Source: an uncultured Eubacteriales bacterium (GTDB lineage: Bacteria; Bacillota; Clostridia; Monoglobales; Monoglobaceae). From it: 64,000 nucleotides of DNA. The notes under the pieces are model-generated. The model searched no databases, was not told the origin of the DNA, and saw only the letters and a list, made by a program, of their open reading frames with translations. The stretch lies in contig CAJKEB010000002.1 of NCBI GenBank assembly GCA_905198865.1, positions 1 through 64,000 of the forward strand, read 5' to 3'. Both the position numbers and the translations under genes were made by a program. How positions within the stretch are numbered: the first letter of the stretch is position 1; each line of letters starts with the position of its first letter. Shown here piece by piece: positions 17,380-26,603 of this stretch.

Positions 17380-20300
17380 CTAAAATGTGGCATTGACAAC
17401 TACATCAGATGCCGGCATTGTGAATGTATAGTATCCGTTTCCTATATCTGTAACTGTTACACCCGGTGCTGTTGTAATTGTGATATTGCTGCCAGCATTG
17501 TCAGGAACAGCCTTAACTGTGATTGTCTGACCGGCTTTTGATGTCATCTCATTTACAAGAACTTCATCAGCAGCGGCTGTTATGTCAGAAGCTGCCGATA
17601 AACCACCCGGTGTAACCGTAAATCCTGCGATGAACAGATCACCGGTTGCTGACATATAAACTTTACCTGCCGGTACGTTTTCAAACTTTGTTTCCACATA
17701 CTTGACACTATCAGCATATTCAGTTTCTGTAGGATTTAAAAGACTTGAGATATCATCTCCTCCCGGTGTAGTGCCCAGGATTATATGTCTGCCTTTTCCC
17801 AAATCGTTGTTTGAGTAAACCGTAATAGTCGATGCAGCACCAAGATCAATAAGCAATGTGTTATTTTCCTGCTTTAATCTGAGTGAGTTATATTTCTGCT
17901 CACCGCCTATTATTGACTTATTCTTATTTACAGCTACATTATTACCGTTTGCCGAATATACTCTGCCATTATCAAGCAATGTAAATGCCGGAACTGCAAC
18001 AGTTCCTGCTGAGTTGAAATCATCCGAAATAAACGTGTACTCCTCATTAATTACTGTCATAGGCGGCACTGTCGGCTTTGGCGTAGCTGTTGCCGGTGCT
18101 TGCGCGGTCGGTGCAGCTGTTGGCTCAGCTGTTGGCTGAACGATATATACAGAACCTCCTGTTATACCATCTGCAATCTTAACTGTATATTCCTTGTTCG
18201 GGTCAATAGTCGGCTCGGGAGTCGGAACTGTTCCTACCGGGAGGAATGTAACTGTTACGGTTACATCACTTGCAGGCATCTTGAAGGTATAAGTATTTGC
18301 AGCAGAACCAGCAGATACATTTGTCTCCGGCTCTGTGAATACCGAACCTGTCTTGAATCCTGAATCAGGTTTTGTTGTAACTGTTATTGTCTGACCGGCT
18401 TTAGCATTCAAAATACCTGTCGAATATGTCACACTTACTATACCTACCTTCGAGCCGTCAGCCCAGAAGTAATAGCTGTTTGACTGTTCACATGAGAATG
18501 TGAACGAATAAAGGTTTTCTTCCAGTGTTGTAAAATCTTCAATATGCGACTGCGCATTGTTATCATAGAGATGGAAGTGCTTACCACTGAATATGTACAG
18601 ATTAAGCGTTATATATCCGTCCTGACCGGCATCAAGTCTGAATGCTGCGCCGCCCGGCTGATTTGTTTCTGTAAACGGATATGTTGCACTCGGGTTATTC
18701 TCGCCGCGAATGAACTTAACGGTTTCACCGGATGTAGTTTTATAATCATACCAATGAGCGTCCTCATACGTAGTAAGCGTACCGCCGGATTTATCTTTAT
18801 CATTGAGATTAACGGTTTGCTTACCCGCTCCAAACACCGGTGTCTCCCCGGAAATAGCTCCGGCCGGTATATGAGATTCTGCATCCCAAGTAAAGCTGCT
18901 GATAGCATCGCTTGATATTTCGCCGTTATTTACAACTATAGAACCGTTCTGAATATTGTCAGAAATGTTAATATCATATTTGATACTCGGATCTATGGTC
19001 GGTTTTGGTGTAGCCGTCGGAATAGACGCATTATATTCTACAAAGATACCGTACAGGTTTATACCTGCCAGTGGCTTAATCTGAATCGTCTGAGCCGGAC
19101 CTGAATAGTAGAATGTCGCCGTATCTGTCGCACCGTTGAGGCACTTAAATGAACCGAGACTCTCAGTTCCTGCAAATACATGATACTCTCTGTCCGCACT
19201 GCTTGCCGATACGGCGTCTATCATAATCACACAAGGTCCGTCTACATTGAATGACATTGTAGCTGTACCTAACTTACAACGTCTTGTATATTTGTATCCG
19301 GAACCGTTAAATGTTTTGCTGCTGCCATCAATGTCACAAGCTTTGCTTACAGTCAAGCCGTCAATTGTTTCACCGGCCGGGAATACAGTCAAGCCACTGA
19401 ATTCCGGCTTTGAGAAATAGTACTTCGGTACCTTTGGCGGTTCTTCAGTCGGAAGGGTCGGGTCAATCGTTGCGGTAGGAGCAGCTGTCGGCACAGGTTT
19501 TGCTGTCGGCAGTGCCGCTACGTAATTAGGATCAATTGCCAAAGAGCCCTTCTGAACATCCTCCGGCATAACGAAAGAATACTCATCGGTTTCTTCATTA
19601 TATTTAATTGCTGCTGTATCAATCTGAACCTGAGACCCAGTTTCGGTTGATGTATATTTAATAGCCGGGATTCCGGCAACATCAAAGTTTGCCGGAGGTG
19701 TGATCTTAATCGTAACGGTTTCGCCCGGAATTACGCTCGGAGGAAATGCTTCTACCGTACCGTTCTGATATGAACCGGTTGTCTCGTTGGGTATATTTAC
19801 TTCCTTTTCGGCATAATCAGAATTAACTTTCCACCTTGCATAGAAACGTGTATTTACTCTGATCGGTGTAGAACTGAAATTAACCTTTGTTCCGCCGCTG
19901 TTCTTTGTGTACCAGCCCTCAAACGTATAATGGTCTCTTGTGAGAGCAACATTAGGCGTCTCTGCATAGCTTCCTGAATCAATTGTCCGACTCGGAACAG
20001 AAGGCGTACCGCCGTTTGTCTCGAACGATACCACAACCTTGCCTTCAACATACCAGCCGGCATATAAAGTCAAAGATCTTGTTACAGCGGCATTAATATC
20101 CCATTTATATGCCGCATTAAGCTCATTTGCTGCTGTCGCAGATGTATACCATCCTTCAAACAGCATACCGCTGCGAACAGGAGTCGGAGCTTTTGAACCG
20201 ATAGCCCCGTTTTTGCCGACAGTTATAGATGCGGTGCTTGCGCCGTTGCTAAAACTACCACCGTTTGCATTAAACGTAACTTTATATGTCGGAGTTGTTA

Positions 20301-21012
20301 CGTTTCCGCCGCCGCCTCCGTTGCTGCTGCCTCCGCTGCTGCCAAGATTACCGATTGTGGTTACAGTGTTAGTTCCGCCTGTAGAACTTGTAGCCTGCGG
20401 GAAAGCAGCAACTACGCTGTCTGTACCGTCAAGAATTTTGACAACTTCGGCACGTGTGATAGTAGCCTGCGGTAAAAATGTACCGTCTTCGTATCCGTTT
20501 ATAACTCCCGCACCAACAAGAGCCGTGACTGCGGTCTTAGCCCACTCTGAAATATCATTATTATCTGCAAAGTTAAGCATACCTATAGCATTCACGTTGT
20601 AAGCACGCACAAACATAGCTGATGCTTCCTCACGCGTGATGTATGCATCCGGTCTGAATGTGCCGTCCTCATAGCCGCCGATAACGCCCTGTGCAACACA
20701 CTTCTTTAAATCAGATACATACCACTCATCACCTGCAACATCAGCAAACGCTATGTCGGCCAAAGCGGTATAACCCTTGGCTGTTGAAATAATCTTTGCG
20801 AGCTCTGCTCTCGTAATGAAATCATCCGGTCTGAATGTACCATCCTCATAACCGTTGATTACGCCCTTGTCACTCCATTTGTTAATCCACGACTCAGCCC
20901 AGTGACCGCTTGTGTCGCTGAATGTCTGAGCAGATACTGTGGTAATCGCAAAAGTGGACAGCACCATTGCCAAGGCAAGCAAAAGCGCCAGTGACTTTTT
21001 TAATCTTCTCAT
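17380..21012 (-). CDS. modular SLH surface protein with InlB-type repeats
   Basis: 1210 residues as translated to the amber stop. A signal peptide (1-28, TTVSAQ) is followed by three well-conserved SLH repeats to about residue 200 (VINGYEDGTFRPDD occurs in near-identical form three times) and a Gly/Ser linker. Two Listeria-Bacteroides InlB B-type repeats follow (VTFNANGGSF...FEGWYT and VSFETNGGTP...FEGWYTKNSG). After Pro/Thr linkers come two or three beta modules that look like carbohydrate-binding domains (FSGLTVFPAGETIDGLTV, then AFRLDAGQDGYITLNL), with KMPASDVTVTVTF-type strands between them. No catalytic motif is seen; I read it as an adhesin or glycan-binding protein. The frame resumes past the stop. 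GGGGG precedes the ATG as in the pectate lyase gene. Confidence 0.85.
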   Translation of the reverse strand: MRRLKKSLALLLALAMVLSTFAITTVSAQTFSDTSGHWAESWINKWSDKGVINGYEDGTFRPDDFITRAELAKIISTAKGYTALADIAFADVAGDEWYVSDLKKCVAQGVIGGYEDGTFRPDAYITREEASAMFVRAYNVNAIGMLNFADNNDISEWAKTAVTALVGAGVINGYEDGTFLPQATITRAEVVKILDGTDSVVAAFPQATSSTGGTNTVTTIGNLGSSGGSSNGGGGGNVTTPTYKVTFNANGGSFSNGASTASITVGKNGAIGSKAPTPVRSGMLFEGWYTSATAANELNAAYKWDINAAVTRSLTLYAGWYVEGKVVVSFETNGGTPSVPSRTIDSGSYAETPNVALTRDHYTFEGWYTKNSGGTKVNFSSTPIRVNTRFYARWKVNSDYAEKEVNIPNETTGSYQNGTVEAFPPSVIPGETVTIKITPPANFDVAGIPAIKYTSTETGSQVQIDTAAIKYNEETDEYSFVMPEDVQKGSLAIDPNYVAALPTAKPVPTAAPTATIDPTLPTEEPPKVPKYYFSKPEFSGLTVFPAGETIDGLTVSKACDIDGSSKTFNGSGYKYTRRCKLGTATMSFNVDGPCVIMIDAVSASSADREYHVFAGTESLGSFKCLNGATDTATFYYSGPAQTIQIKPLAGINLYGIFVEYNASIPTATPKPTIDPSIKYDINISDNIQNGSIVVNNGEISSDAISSFTWDAESHIPAGAISGETPVFGAGKQTVNLNDKDKSGGTLTTYEDAHWYDYKTTSGETVKFIRGENNPSATYPFTETNQPGGAAFRLDAGQDGYITLNLYIFSGKHFHLYDNNAQSHIEDFTTLEENLYSFTFSCEQSNSYYFWADGSKVGIVSVTYSTGILNAKAGQTITVTTKPDSGFKTGSVFTEPETNVSAGSAANTYTFKMPASDVTVTVTFLPVGTVPTPEPTIDPNKEYTVKIADGITGGSVYIVQPTAEPTAAPTAQAPATATPKPTVPPMTVINEEYTFISDDFNSAGTVAVPAFTLLDNGRVYSANGNNVAVNKNKSIIGGEQKYNSLRLKQENNTLLIDLGAASTITVYSNNDLGKGRHIILGTTPGGDDISSLLNPTETEYADSVKYVETKFENVPAGKVYMSATGDLFIAGFTVTPGGLSAASDITAAADEVLVNEMTSKAGQTITVKAVPDNAGSNITITTAPGVTVTDIGNGYYTFTMPASDVVVNATF

Positions 21013-21145
21013 ATGTATTCCCCCTAAATATGATATATAAAATCTTAATTTTTACAAAATAATAATTTCGGAATAATACAATTATCCCTATACTCAAAAA
21101 TGCTGCCTAAAAAAGCTGACAAACATCTCATTGTAGATAAATCAT

Positions 21146-21174
21146 ATTATACATCAATATGTCAATTCAGTCAA
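21146..21174 (-). promoter_or_regulatory. promoter of the 1210-residue SLH gene
   Basis: Minus strand TTGACT (21174-21169), 17 bases, TATAAT (21151-21146), with a leader of about 130 bases. Confidence 0.7.
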
Positions 21175-21341
21175 TCAACCACAAACAAAGTGGCAATTAT
21201 TCATTAGTTTTGCCTAATTTACCACTATTTTATCCTGTTTCAATAAATTAAAATCAGAGTATCGCATTATGTACTCTGATTTTGCGTTAATTTTCGACAA
21301 TGATTATTATATTAATCTATAAATATTTATATATTTCAATA

Positions 21342-21734
21342 TTAAGCATTATTATCAAATTTTTTAATACGTTCATCATAGAACTTCTTTTTATAAAGAT
21401 TTACATATACATCATCTATGATAACGTTAACGTCCGGTACACTGTTCTCTTCTTTCTGCTGAATAAACTGCAAAAACCTTGGTCCAAGGAGCGAATTGGT
21501 AAAGCAATACTCCTTTGTTTTTTGATTACAAAAACACATAAACATTATTGAGGTCAGCTGCGACCATGTCATTACAAAATGCTTGTTCTCGATAACCGAC
21601 ATTCTGGGTGTGGATATACCGCAGCGATCGCCGAACTCCTTTTGTGACAGCTTAAGCAGCTCTCTGATTTTCGGCAAATGCTCCGCAAGCTCAATGCACA
21701 TGCTGCGTTTTTCCTCTTCTGACAAAACAACCAT
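21342..21734 (-). CDS. XRE-type helix-turn-helix regulator
   Basis: A 130-residue probable DNA-binding protein. Residues about 15-60 fit a Cro/C1 helix-turn-helix: LPKIRELLKLSQKEFGDRCG, then ISTPRMSVIENKHFVMTW, with SQKEFG and STPRMS as turn and recognition helix. The C-terminal 70 residues are not recognised. It stands alone between two SLH genes on the same strand and is AT-rich. It may control neighbouring surface genes, but no operator was identified. GGAGG lies upstream of the ATG. Confidence 0.75.
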   Translation of the reverse strand: MVVLSEEEKRSMCIELAEHLPKIRELLKLSQKEFGDRCGISTPRMSVIENKHFVMTWSQLTSIMFMCFCNQKTKEYCFTNSLLGPRFLQFIQQKEENSVPDVNVIIDDVYVNLYKKKFYDERIKKFDNNA

Positions 21735-21878
21735 AATTATACCCCCTGCCTCCTGTATAAAAGCTATTTACGATATAAATTATATATTATATTAACATAT
21801 TTATATTTTTCTGTCAATATATTGAATCAGACGGCAAACAGCCGTATACTATAATATTCCATAATAAATATAAATAAA

Positions 21879-21903
21879 CAGACCGCCCTTTCGGACGGTC
21901 TGC
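21879..21903 (-). terminator. terminator after the 956-residue SLH gene
   Basis: CAGACCGcCC pairs with GGaCGGTCTG around TTTC, 35 bases past the stop at 21938; AT-rich DNA follows on the minus strand. Confidence 0.7.
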
Positions 21904-21937
21904 AATCTGTAAAATAATCGATTAAAGAGTTATTATA

Positions 21938-24808
21938 TTAATAACCTTCTGTTACAGCCAAAAGCTTAACCTGACCGTAGTACATATAAATAACAACCTT
22001 AGCCGGATTTAAGCCGGAATCAAAATCGTTAATTCCATCCAAAACGGCGTCTCTGTCTTTGCTTGCATCAACAATCTGGGTTGTTCCTTTGTTGTCGGTA
22101 TACGTAAGAACCTTAGCGCTGTTGAAGCTTGACTTAGGAATTGTATACTGCTCTCCCGTAGGCTCGTCACCCTCATTAAGATACTCTGCGGCAACAACCA
22201 TACCGTCTGTCGAATCTGAAGAATAAACGCTGCCGTAGATTACTGTATATTCGGTATCAAACCAGCCGCTCTTGCTCTTGCTGTTGGTATCCATATAGCA
22301 GTTACCCTTAATATCCTCATTGTAAACAGCGTACTCACTGCCAAAGGTTGTGAAGCCGTCGTTATCGGTTCCAACCCTGTAAATATCTCCGACCTGAGCA
22401 AATCTCATAACAGAATTTGAACTTGTAGAAGCCCAGTCATCAAATGTGCCCGATGAGCCTGTAGAAACCTTATATCCGGAAGCCTTGTACATAATATCGC
22501 CTGTTGAGTCGTTTACTGACTGACCAAGACTCTCTATTACATAAAGCGGCGAATATTCATTTACTTCTTTTGACGAACTTCCGCCGTAAACTACGATAAC
22601 TCTTGCCGCATTTGATGCGGTAACGTCAAACGCTTCAACTGAATATTCTTTGTTCTTAGACCAGGATGCTCCCTTTCTGAAGTTATCCGAATCATTTCTG
22701 TCGTCTTCCTCAGGAACATTAAATACTATAGAGCTTCCTACGCTAAGCTGGATTGAACCGCTGCCGGCCGAAAGCATACTGCCGGTATACGTTGCGCTGA
22801 CTGTTCCTCTATCCAATCTGTTATCATAATACAGCTTGTCACTCTCTATCGTCTGACCGCCGCTCCTATCTGTCTCAGCTGTTACAGTATAAATCGAGTC
22901 AAGACAAGTTTTTCCGTTATAAGTTGTAGTTGTGTACTTAATAACCTGCTGAATATCGGTATAGCTTGTAGAGCCGGTGTTCTGATAGCTTGCGCTGTTT
23001 CTCAGCTCATTGAGAAGCTGATCTGCGCTTGTAATAGCTTCGCCGTTCACAGTCGTACCCTTATATACATAAAAGTCTGTCTTTGCTCCGTCCTGCTTCA
23101 GAACTCTGAGCTGAAGGTCGTTAATGGTTGAAAATGCGGAAGAACTGTTAGTGTTGTACGCAATCAAATAACCATATGATGTCGATACCTGATTATCGGC
23201 AGACTTGCTGTAGGCAAACACATTACCCAGAATATCAAGTGCATAAGTTCCGCTTTCACCGGTCTTAGGCTCTGTGAGGGCAGTATTGTCATTACCGTTT
23301 TCCATCCAAGGAGCTGCATTTGAGAACTTATAGGTTGTTCCGCCAATTGTCATCTCCTCACGTGCAATAACAGTAGAGATACTTCCCGTTGCCTTATCTG
23401 TAACAACAACAGCCTTCTTATAAGCTGTGCCGCCGTTATACTCATGGTTCGACTCTGCGTAACATACTACATTTCCTGTGGTGATTGAACTGAAGTTAAC
23501 TGCTTTGCCGGTCTTGTCAACGATTTCAAGATTGGTGTCAACATCCTTGTCAAGCTTTAATGTCTTGTTGGCAATTCTCGTAGCACTGTCTACTATTGAA
23601 TAGTCACTTACCGACTTGCTTGATACATAGTATAACTCATAGTCCCATATAGTTACCAAATCAAACTTGTTATCCTTATTTGAGTCAAGAAGCGTAATAG
23701 TACCCACATTCGGAATCATATCCATGGAGAAAACACTGTCGGCAGCATTTTGACCGTAAAGCTTGCCGTTGTAGATAACTATGTTATCGCTTGCTAAGCT
23801 TGCATTTGTCTTATTAGATACCTCTGAAGGGTAATACTTTATAGCAGTATTTGTTGAATCGTCCTTGTCAATCTGATCTGAAGTAAGTTCAAGAGTAGTA
23901 TTGTCCTTAACATCATAGCTGAACAGTGTGCGAACGGTATCCGAACCGGTTGTTTTGGGATAATAGAAATCAATCTGATATCCCAGCTTGTCCATTAACT
24001 CACTTGCCTTGTCAGTCTGGTATGTATGAACTTCATATACCGATGAATTCGGCTCCTTAGCGCGAATCTGAATCTGGTTATCACGAAGATTTACATCAGG
24101 ATCCTCAAGACTTGTAAGACTGTTTGCCGAAATAAAACCTGTTCCCTTAATATATCCAAGGAAGTCCGAAAGCAAGGTCTTTGTTGTAAGAACGCCGCTT
24201 TCAACAATCGGAATTTCAAGAGCGTCGTAGAGCATCTGCGCGATGCAAGCACGTGAAGCAGGCTTCTCGGCAGAACCTAAGTTCTGTGCATTTTTAAGCA
24301 AGCCGATTGTAGACGCCTGTGAAATAAAGTTCGCATACCACGGATCAACATCAACAGAAACAGATGCACCGTAGCCCAAAGCGCAGACAACCATCTTAAC
24401 AGCCTCTTCATAAGCAACATTTGCCGACGGTCTGAATGTGCCGTCCTCATAACCGTTTACGATACCCATCTTATAAGCTGTATCAATGTTCTTGATAGCC
24501 CAAGAAATATCTGAATTTGTATCAGATACATCGCTGAACGGCAGTCCCTCTGATGATGTAGAGCCGATGTCGCCATAGCCCATAGTTCTCATAAGCATAG
24601 CGCAAAATTCCGCACGAGTAACATCATTGTCAGGTTTAAACGTACCATCCTCATAACCGGTAATTATACCAAGCTGATTGAGTGATGACACCGCTTGCGA
24701 ATATAACGAAGTATCAGGTACGTCACTGAATGTCGCAAAAACACCGACAGATGACATTACCATCAAGAGCGTTAAAGCCAAGCATAAAATTCTCTTAGCA
24801 TTTTTCAT
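21938..24808 (-). CDS. SLH-domain surface protein of unknown function
   Basis: 956 residues: signal peptide to about residue 25 (SVGVFA), then three SLH repeats to about 200, including GIITGYEDGTFKPDN, MGIVNGYEDGTFRPSA and YEEAVKMVVCALGYG. About 750 residues without a known domain follow, rich in Thr/Ser/Tyr and Asp and predicted beta. The layout and the style of the long unknown part match the 909-residue protein at 5297, suggesting paralogues, perhaps structural wall proteins. It has its own promoter at 24960-24988 and GGAGGG before the ATG. Confidence 0.85.
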   Translation of the reverse strand: MKNAKRILCLALTLLMVMSSVGVFATFSDVPDTSLYSQAVSSLNQLGIITGYEDGTFKPDNDVTRAEFCAMLMRTMGYGDIGSTSSEGLPFSDVSDTNSDISWAIKNIDTAYKMGIVNGYEDGTFRPSANVAYEEAVKMVVCALGYGASVSVDVDPWYANFISQASTIGLLKNAQNLGSAEKPASRACIAQMLYDALEIPIVESGVLTTKTLLSDFLGYIKGTGFISANSLTSLEDPDVNLRDNQIQIRAKEPNSSVYEVHTYQTDKASELMDKLGYQIDFYYPKTTGSDTVRTLFSYDVKDNTTLELTSDQIDKDDSTNTAIKYYPSEVSNKTNASLASDNIVIYNGKLYGQNAADSVFSMDMIPNVGTITLLDSNKDNKFDLVTIWDYELYYVSSKSVSDYSIVDSATRIANKTLKLDKDVDTNLEIVDKTGKAVNFSSITTGNVVCYAESNHEYNGGTAYKKAVVVTDKATGSISTVIAREEMTIGGTTYKFSNAAPWMENGNDNTALTEPKTGESGTYALDILGNVFAYSKSADNQVSTSYGYLIAYNTNSSSAFSTINDLQLRVLKQDGAKTDFYVYKGTTVNGEAITSADQLLNELRNSASYQNTGSTSYTDIQQVIKYTTTTYNGKTCLDSIYTVTAETDRSGGQTIESDKLYYDNRLDRGTVSATYTGSMLSAGSGSIQLSVGSSIVFNVPEEDDRNDSDNFRKGASWSKNKEYSVEAFDVTASNAARVIVVYGGSSSKEVNEYSPLYVIESLGQSVNDSTGDIMYKASGYKVSTGSSGTFDDWASTSSNSVMRFAQVGDIYRVGTDNDGFTTFGSEYAVYNEDIKGNCYMDTNSKSKSGWFDTEYTVIYGSVYSSDSTDGMVVAAEYLNEGDEPTGEQYTIPKSSFNSAKVLTYTDNKGTTQIVDASKDRDAVLDGINDFDSGLNPAKVVIYMYYGQVKLLAVTEGY

Positions 24809-24959
24809 ATTATACCCTCCATGCTGTAAATATTAATAATTATTTTCTCCGTAATACCTGTTGAACAACACCTTATTACTGCAAAACAAAACCAAACATT
24901 GCGAAAAATCAGTTCAACAGCTGTTTATGAGCATACCGGTTCAGTATACTGCATATATT

Positions 24960-24988
24960 ATTCTATCACGATTACCTAAAAAAGTCAA
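24960..24988 (-). promoter_or_regulatory. promoter of the 956-residue SLH gene
   Basis: Minus strand TTGACT (24988-24983), 17 bases, TAGAAT (24965-24960), leader of about 145 bases. Confidence 0.65.
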
Positions 24989-25102
24989 TATGCAATCAGT
25001 TTATGACACTAATTTTGTTATTCCAATTATTTCCGGTTATATTGACAAGCTTAAATAATCAATATTTTGTTGATACTGCCGCGGGTAACAGCGGTTACGG
25101 TT

Positions 25103-26362
25103 TTATTCACTTTTGCTTTTTCGCTCCATCCGCATAAACGTATCCGGTTCAAGCTTTGTATCGCATCTGACGTAAACAATGCTTTGCGGATGGTTTGCGA
25201 CCTCAATTTCGTTCCCGTCCTCGTCCGTCATGTAATCAATAATCTGTTCATGAAAATCTCCGTAGGGACGCAGAAACTCAATCTTATTTCCTTTAAAAAA
25301 TCTGTTTTTCTGTATGACCTTAGCCATTTTTGTTTCCTCGTTGTATTCCTGAACAACACCGACCATATCATAATTCCTGATGTATGAGCTGCTCTCATAA
25401 TGCTGTTCCGAGCCGCCGGGTTTGCCAAAGTAAAAGCCCGTTGTGTAGTCGCGGTGACTCACCTTTTTTACCTCGTCAAGCAGACGCTCATCAAACTTGT
25501 ACTCGCCCGGCTTTGAATTGAAATAATTGTCTATTGCCGTTCTGTACGCCTTAACTATTGTCGCAACATAGAACTCAGACTTCACTCTGCCTTCTATCTT
25601 AAAGCTGCAAAGCCCCGATTCAATCAGCTTGTCTATATACGGAAGCATACATAAGTCTTTGGAATTATATATAAAAGTTCCTCTCTCATTCTCGTAGACC
25701 GGCATGTATTCGCCCGGTCTCTGCTCCTCCATCAGGAAATACTTCCATCTGCACGGATGAGCGCACTGACCCTGATTGCTGTCACGTCCCGCCATGTAAT
25801 TACTGAGCAGGCATCTTCCGGAATATGATATGCACATTGCCCCGTGTACAAAGGCTTCAAGCTCAAGCTCCTTCGGTGTTCTGCGGCGGATTTCTTTGAT
25901 TTCATCAAAAGACATTTCACGCGCCAGAATCACTCTTTTAGCTCCCATCTTATACCACATTTCCGCACTCTTGTAATTCACATTGTTCGCCTGAGTGCTG
26001 ATGTGTATATCCAAATCGGGAGCAATCTCCTTGGTTAGGGCAAACATACCCAAATCCGACAGGATTACGGCGTCAATTCCGGTGTCCTTGACAGATTTTA
26101 AAAAGTCCCCGTAGTCGTCTATATCCTCGTTGTGCGGAATAACATTGGCAGTCAGATACACCTTTGCATTTCTATCGTGCGCATATTTAACTCCCTCGGC
26201 TATTTCGGCAACAGTGAAATTATCTGCGGCAACCCGAAGAGAAAACTCTTCACCGCCGATATAGACAGCGTCCGCACCGTAGGTAACAGCCATTTTCAGC
26301 TTCTCCAGATTCCCTGCCGGCGCTAACAGTTCCGGTTTTTGTATATTGTTATCATAACTCAT
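25103..26362 (-). CDS. U32 family protein, probable tRNA hydroxylation factor
   Basis: 419 residues, full length for family U32 (YrrO/TrhP group). Members once called collagenases are now linked to prephenate-dependent hydroxylation of uridine 34 in tRNA. Seen: KPELLAPAGNLEKLKMAVTY at the start, DAVYIGGEEFSLR, and the U32 signature ELEAFVHGAMCISYSGRC followed by the conserved Cys cluster NQGQCAHPCRWKY, probably an iron-sulfur site. The C-terminal part (DYTTGFYFGK) is a U32 accessory domain. The partner P1 protein is not in the window. There is no sign of an export signal. Confidence 0.88.
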   Translation of the reverse strand: MSYDNNIQKPELLAPAGNLEKLKMAVTYGADAVYIGGEEFSLRVAADNFTVAEIAEGVKYAHDRNAKVYLTANVIPHNEDIDDYGDFLKSVKDTGIDAVILSDLGMFALTKEIAPDLDIHISTQANNVNYKSAEMWYKMGAKRVILAREMSFDEIKEIRRRTPKELELEAFVHGAMCISYSGRCLLSNYMAGRDSNQGQCAHPCRWKYFLMEEQRPGEYMPVYENERGTFIYNSKDLCMLPYIDKLIESGLCSFKIEGRVKSEFYVATIVKAYRTAIDNYFNSKPGEYKFDERLLDEVKKVSHRDYTTGFYFGKPGGSEQHYESSSYIRNYDMVGVVQEYNEETKMAKVIQKNRFFKGNKIEFLRPYGDFHEQIIDYMTDEDGNEIEVANHPQSIVYVRCDTKLEPDTFMRMERKSKSE

Positions 26363-26457
26363 CTGACCATGTTCCTTTCATATTCTAATCTTTTAAACTG
26401 CGTTCCTCATAATAGTCTTGTCTTTAAAAACAAAATTTAATTCTGAACGCACTTAAA

Positions 26458-26477
26458 GGCACATAGATATATGTGCC
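26458..26477. repeat. perfect hairpin upstream of the U32 gene
   Basis: GGCACATA, GATA, TATGTGCC. It lies about 100 bases before the U32 start, in its probable leader, and could be a regulatory hairpin. Confidence 0.35.
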
Positions 26478-26524
26478 CAACACCCATAATATTAAATTTT
26501 ATAATTTCTGATTATATAATTTCT

Positions 26525-26560
26525 ATTGTCCGGCAACATGTGCGTATATCACCGGACAAT
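26525..26560 (-). terminator. possible terminator of the SLH amidase gene
   Basis: ATTGTCCGG pairs with CCGGACAAT across an 18-base loop, 45 bases past the amidase stop. The long loop and lack of a T-run make this uncertain. Confidence 0.45.
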
Positions 26561-26603
26561 GTTATTATACAATATATACAGCCGATAAATCCTTTTGCTT
26601 AAC

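Noticed and set aside
20039..20602. A 187-codon plus-strand frame opposite the SLH gene
   Set aside because: Opposite-strand shadow of SLH repeats with a proline run from the Gly/Ser linker; no ribosome site.
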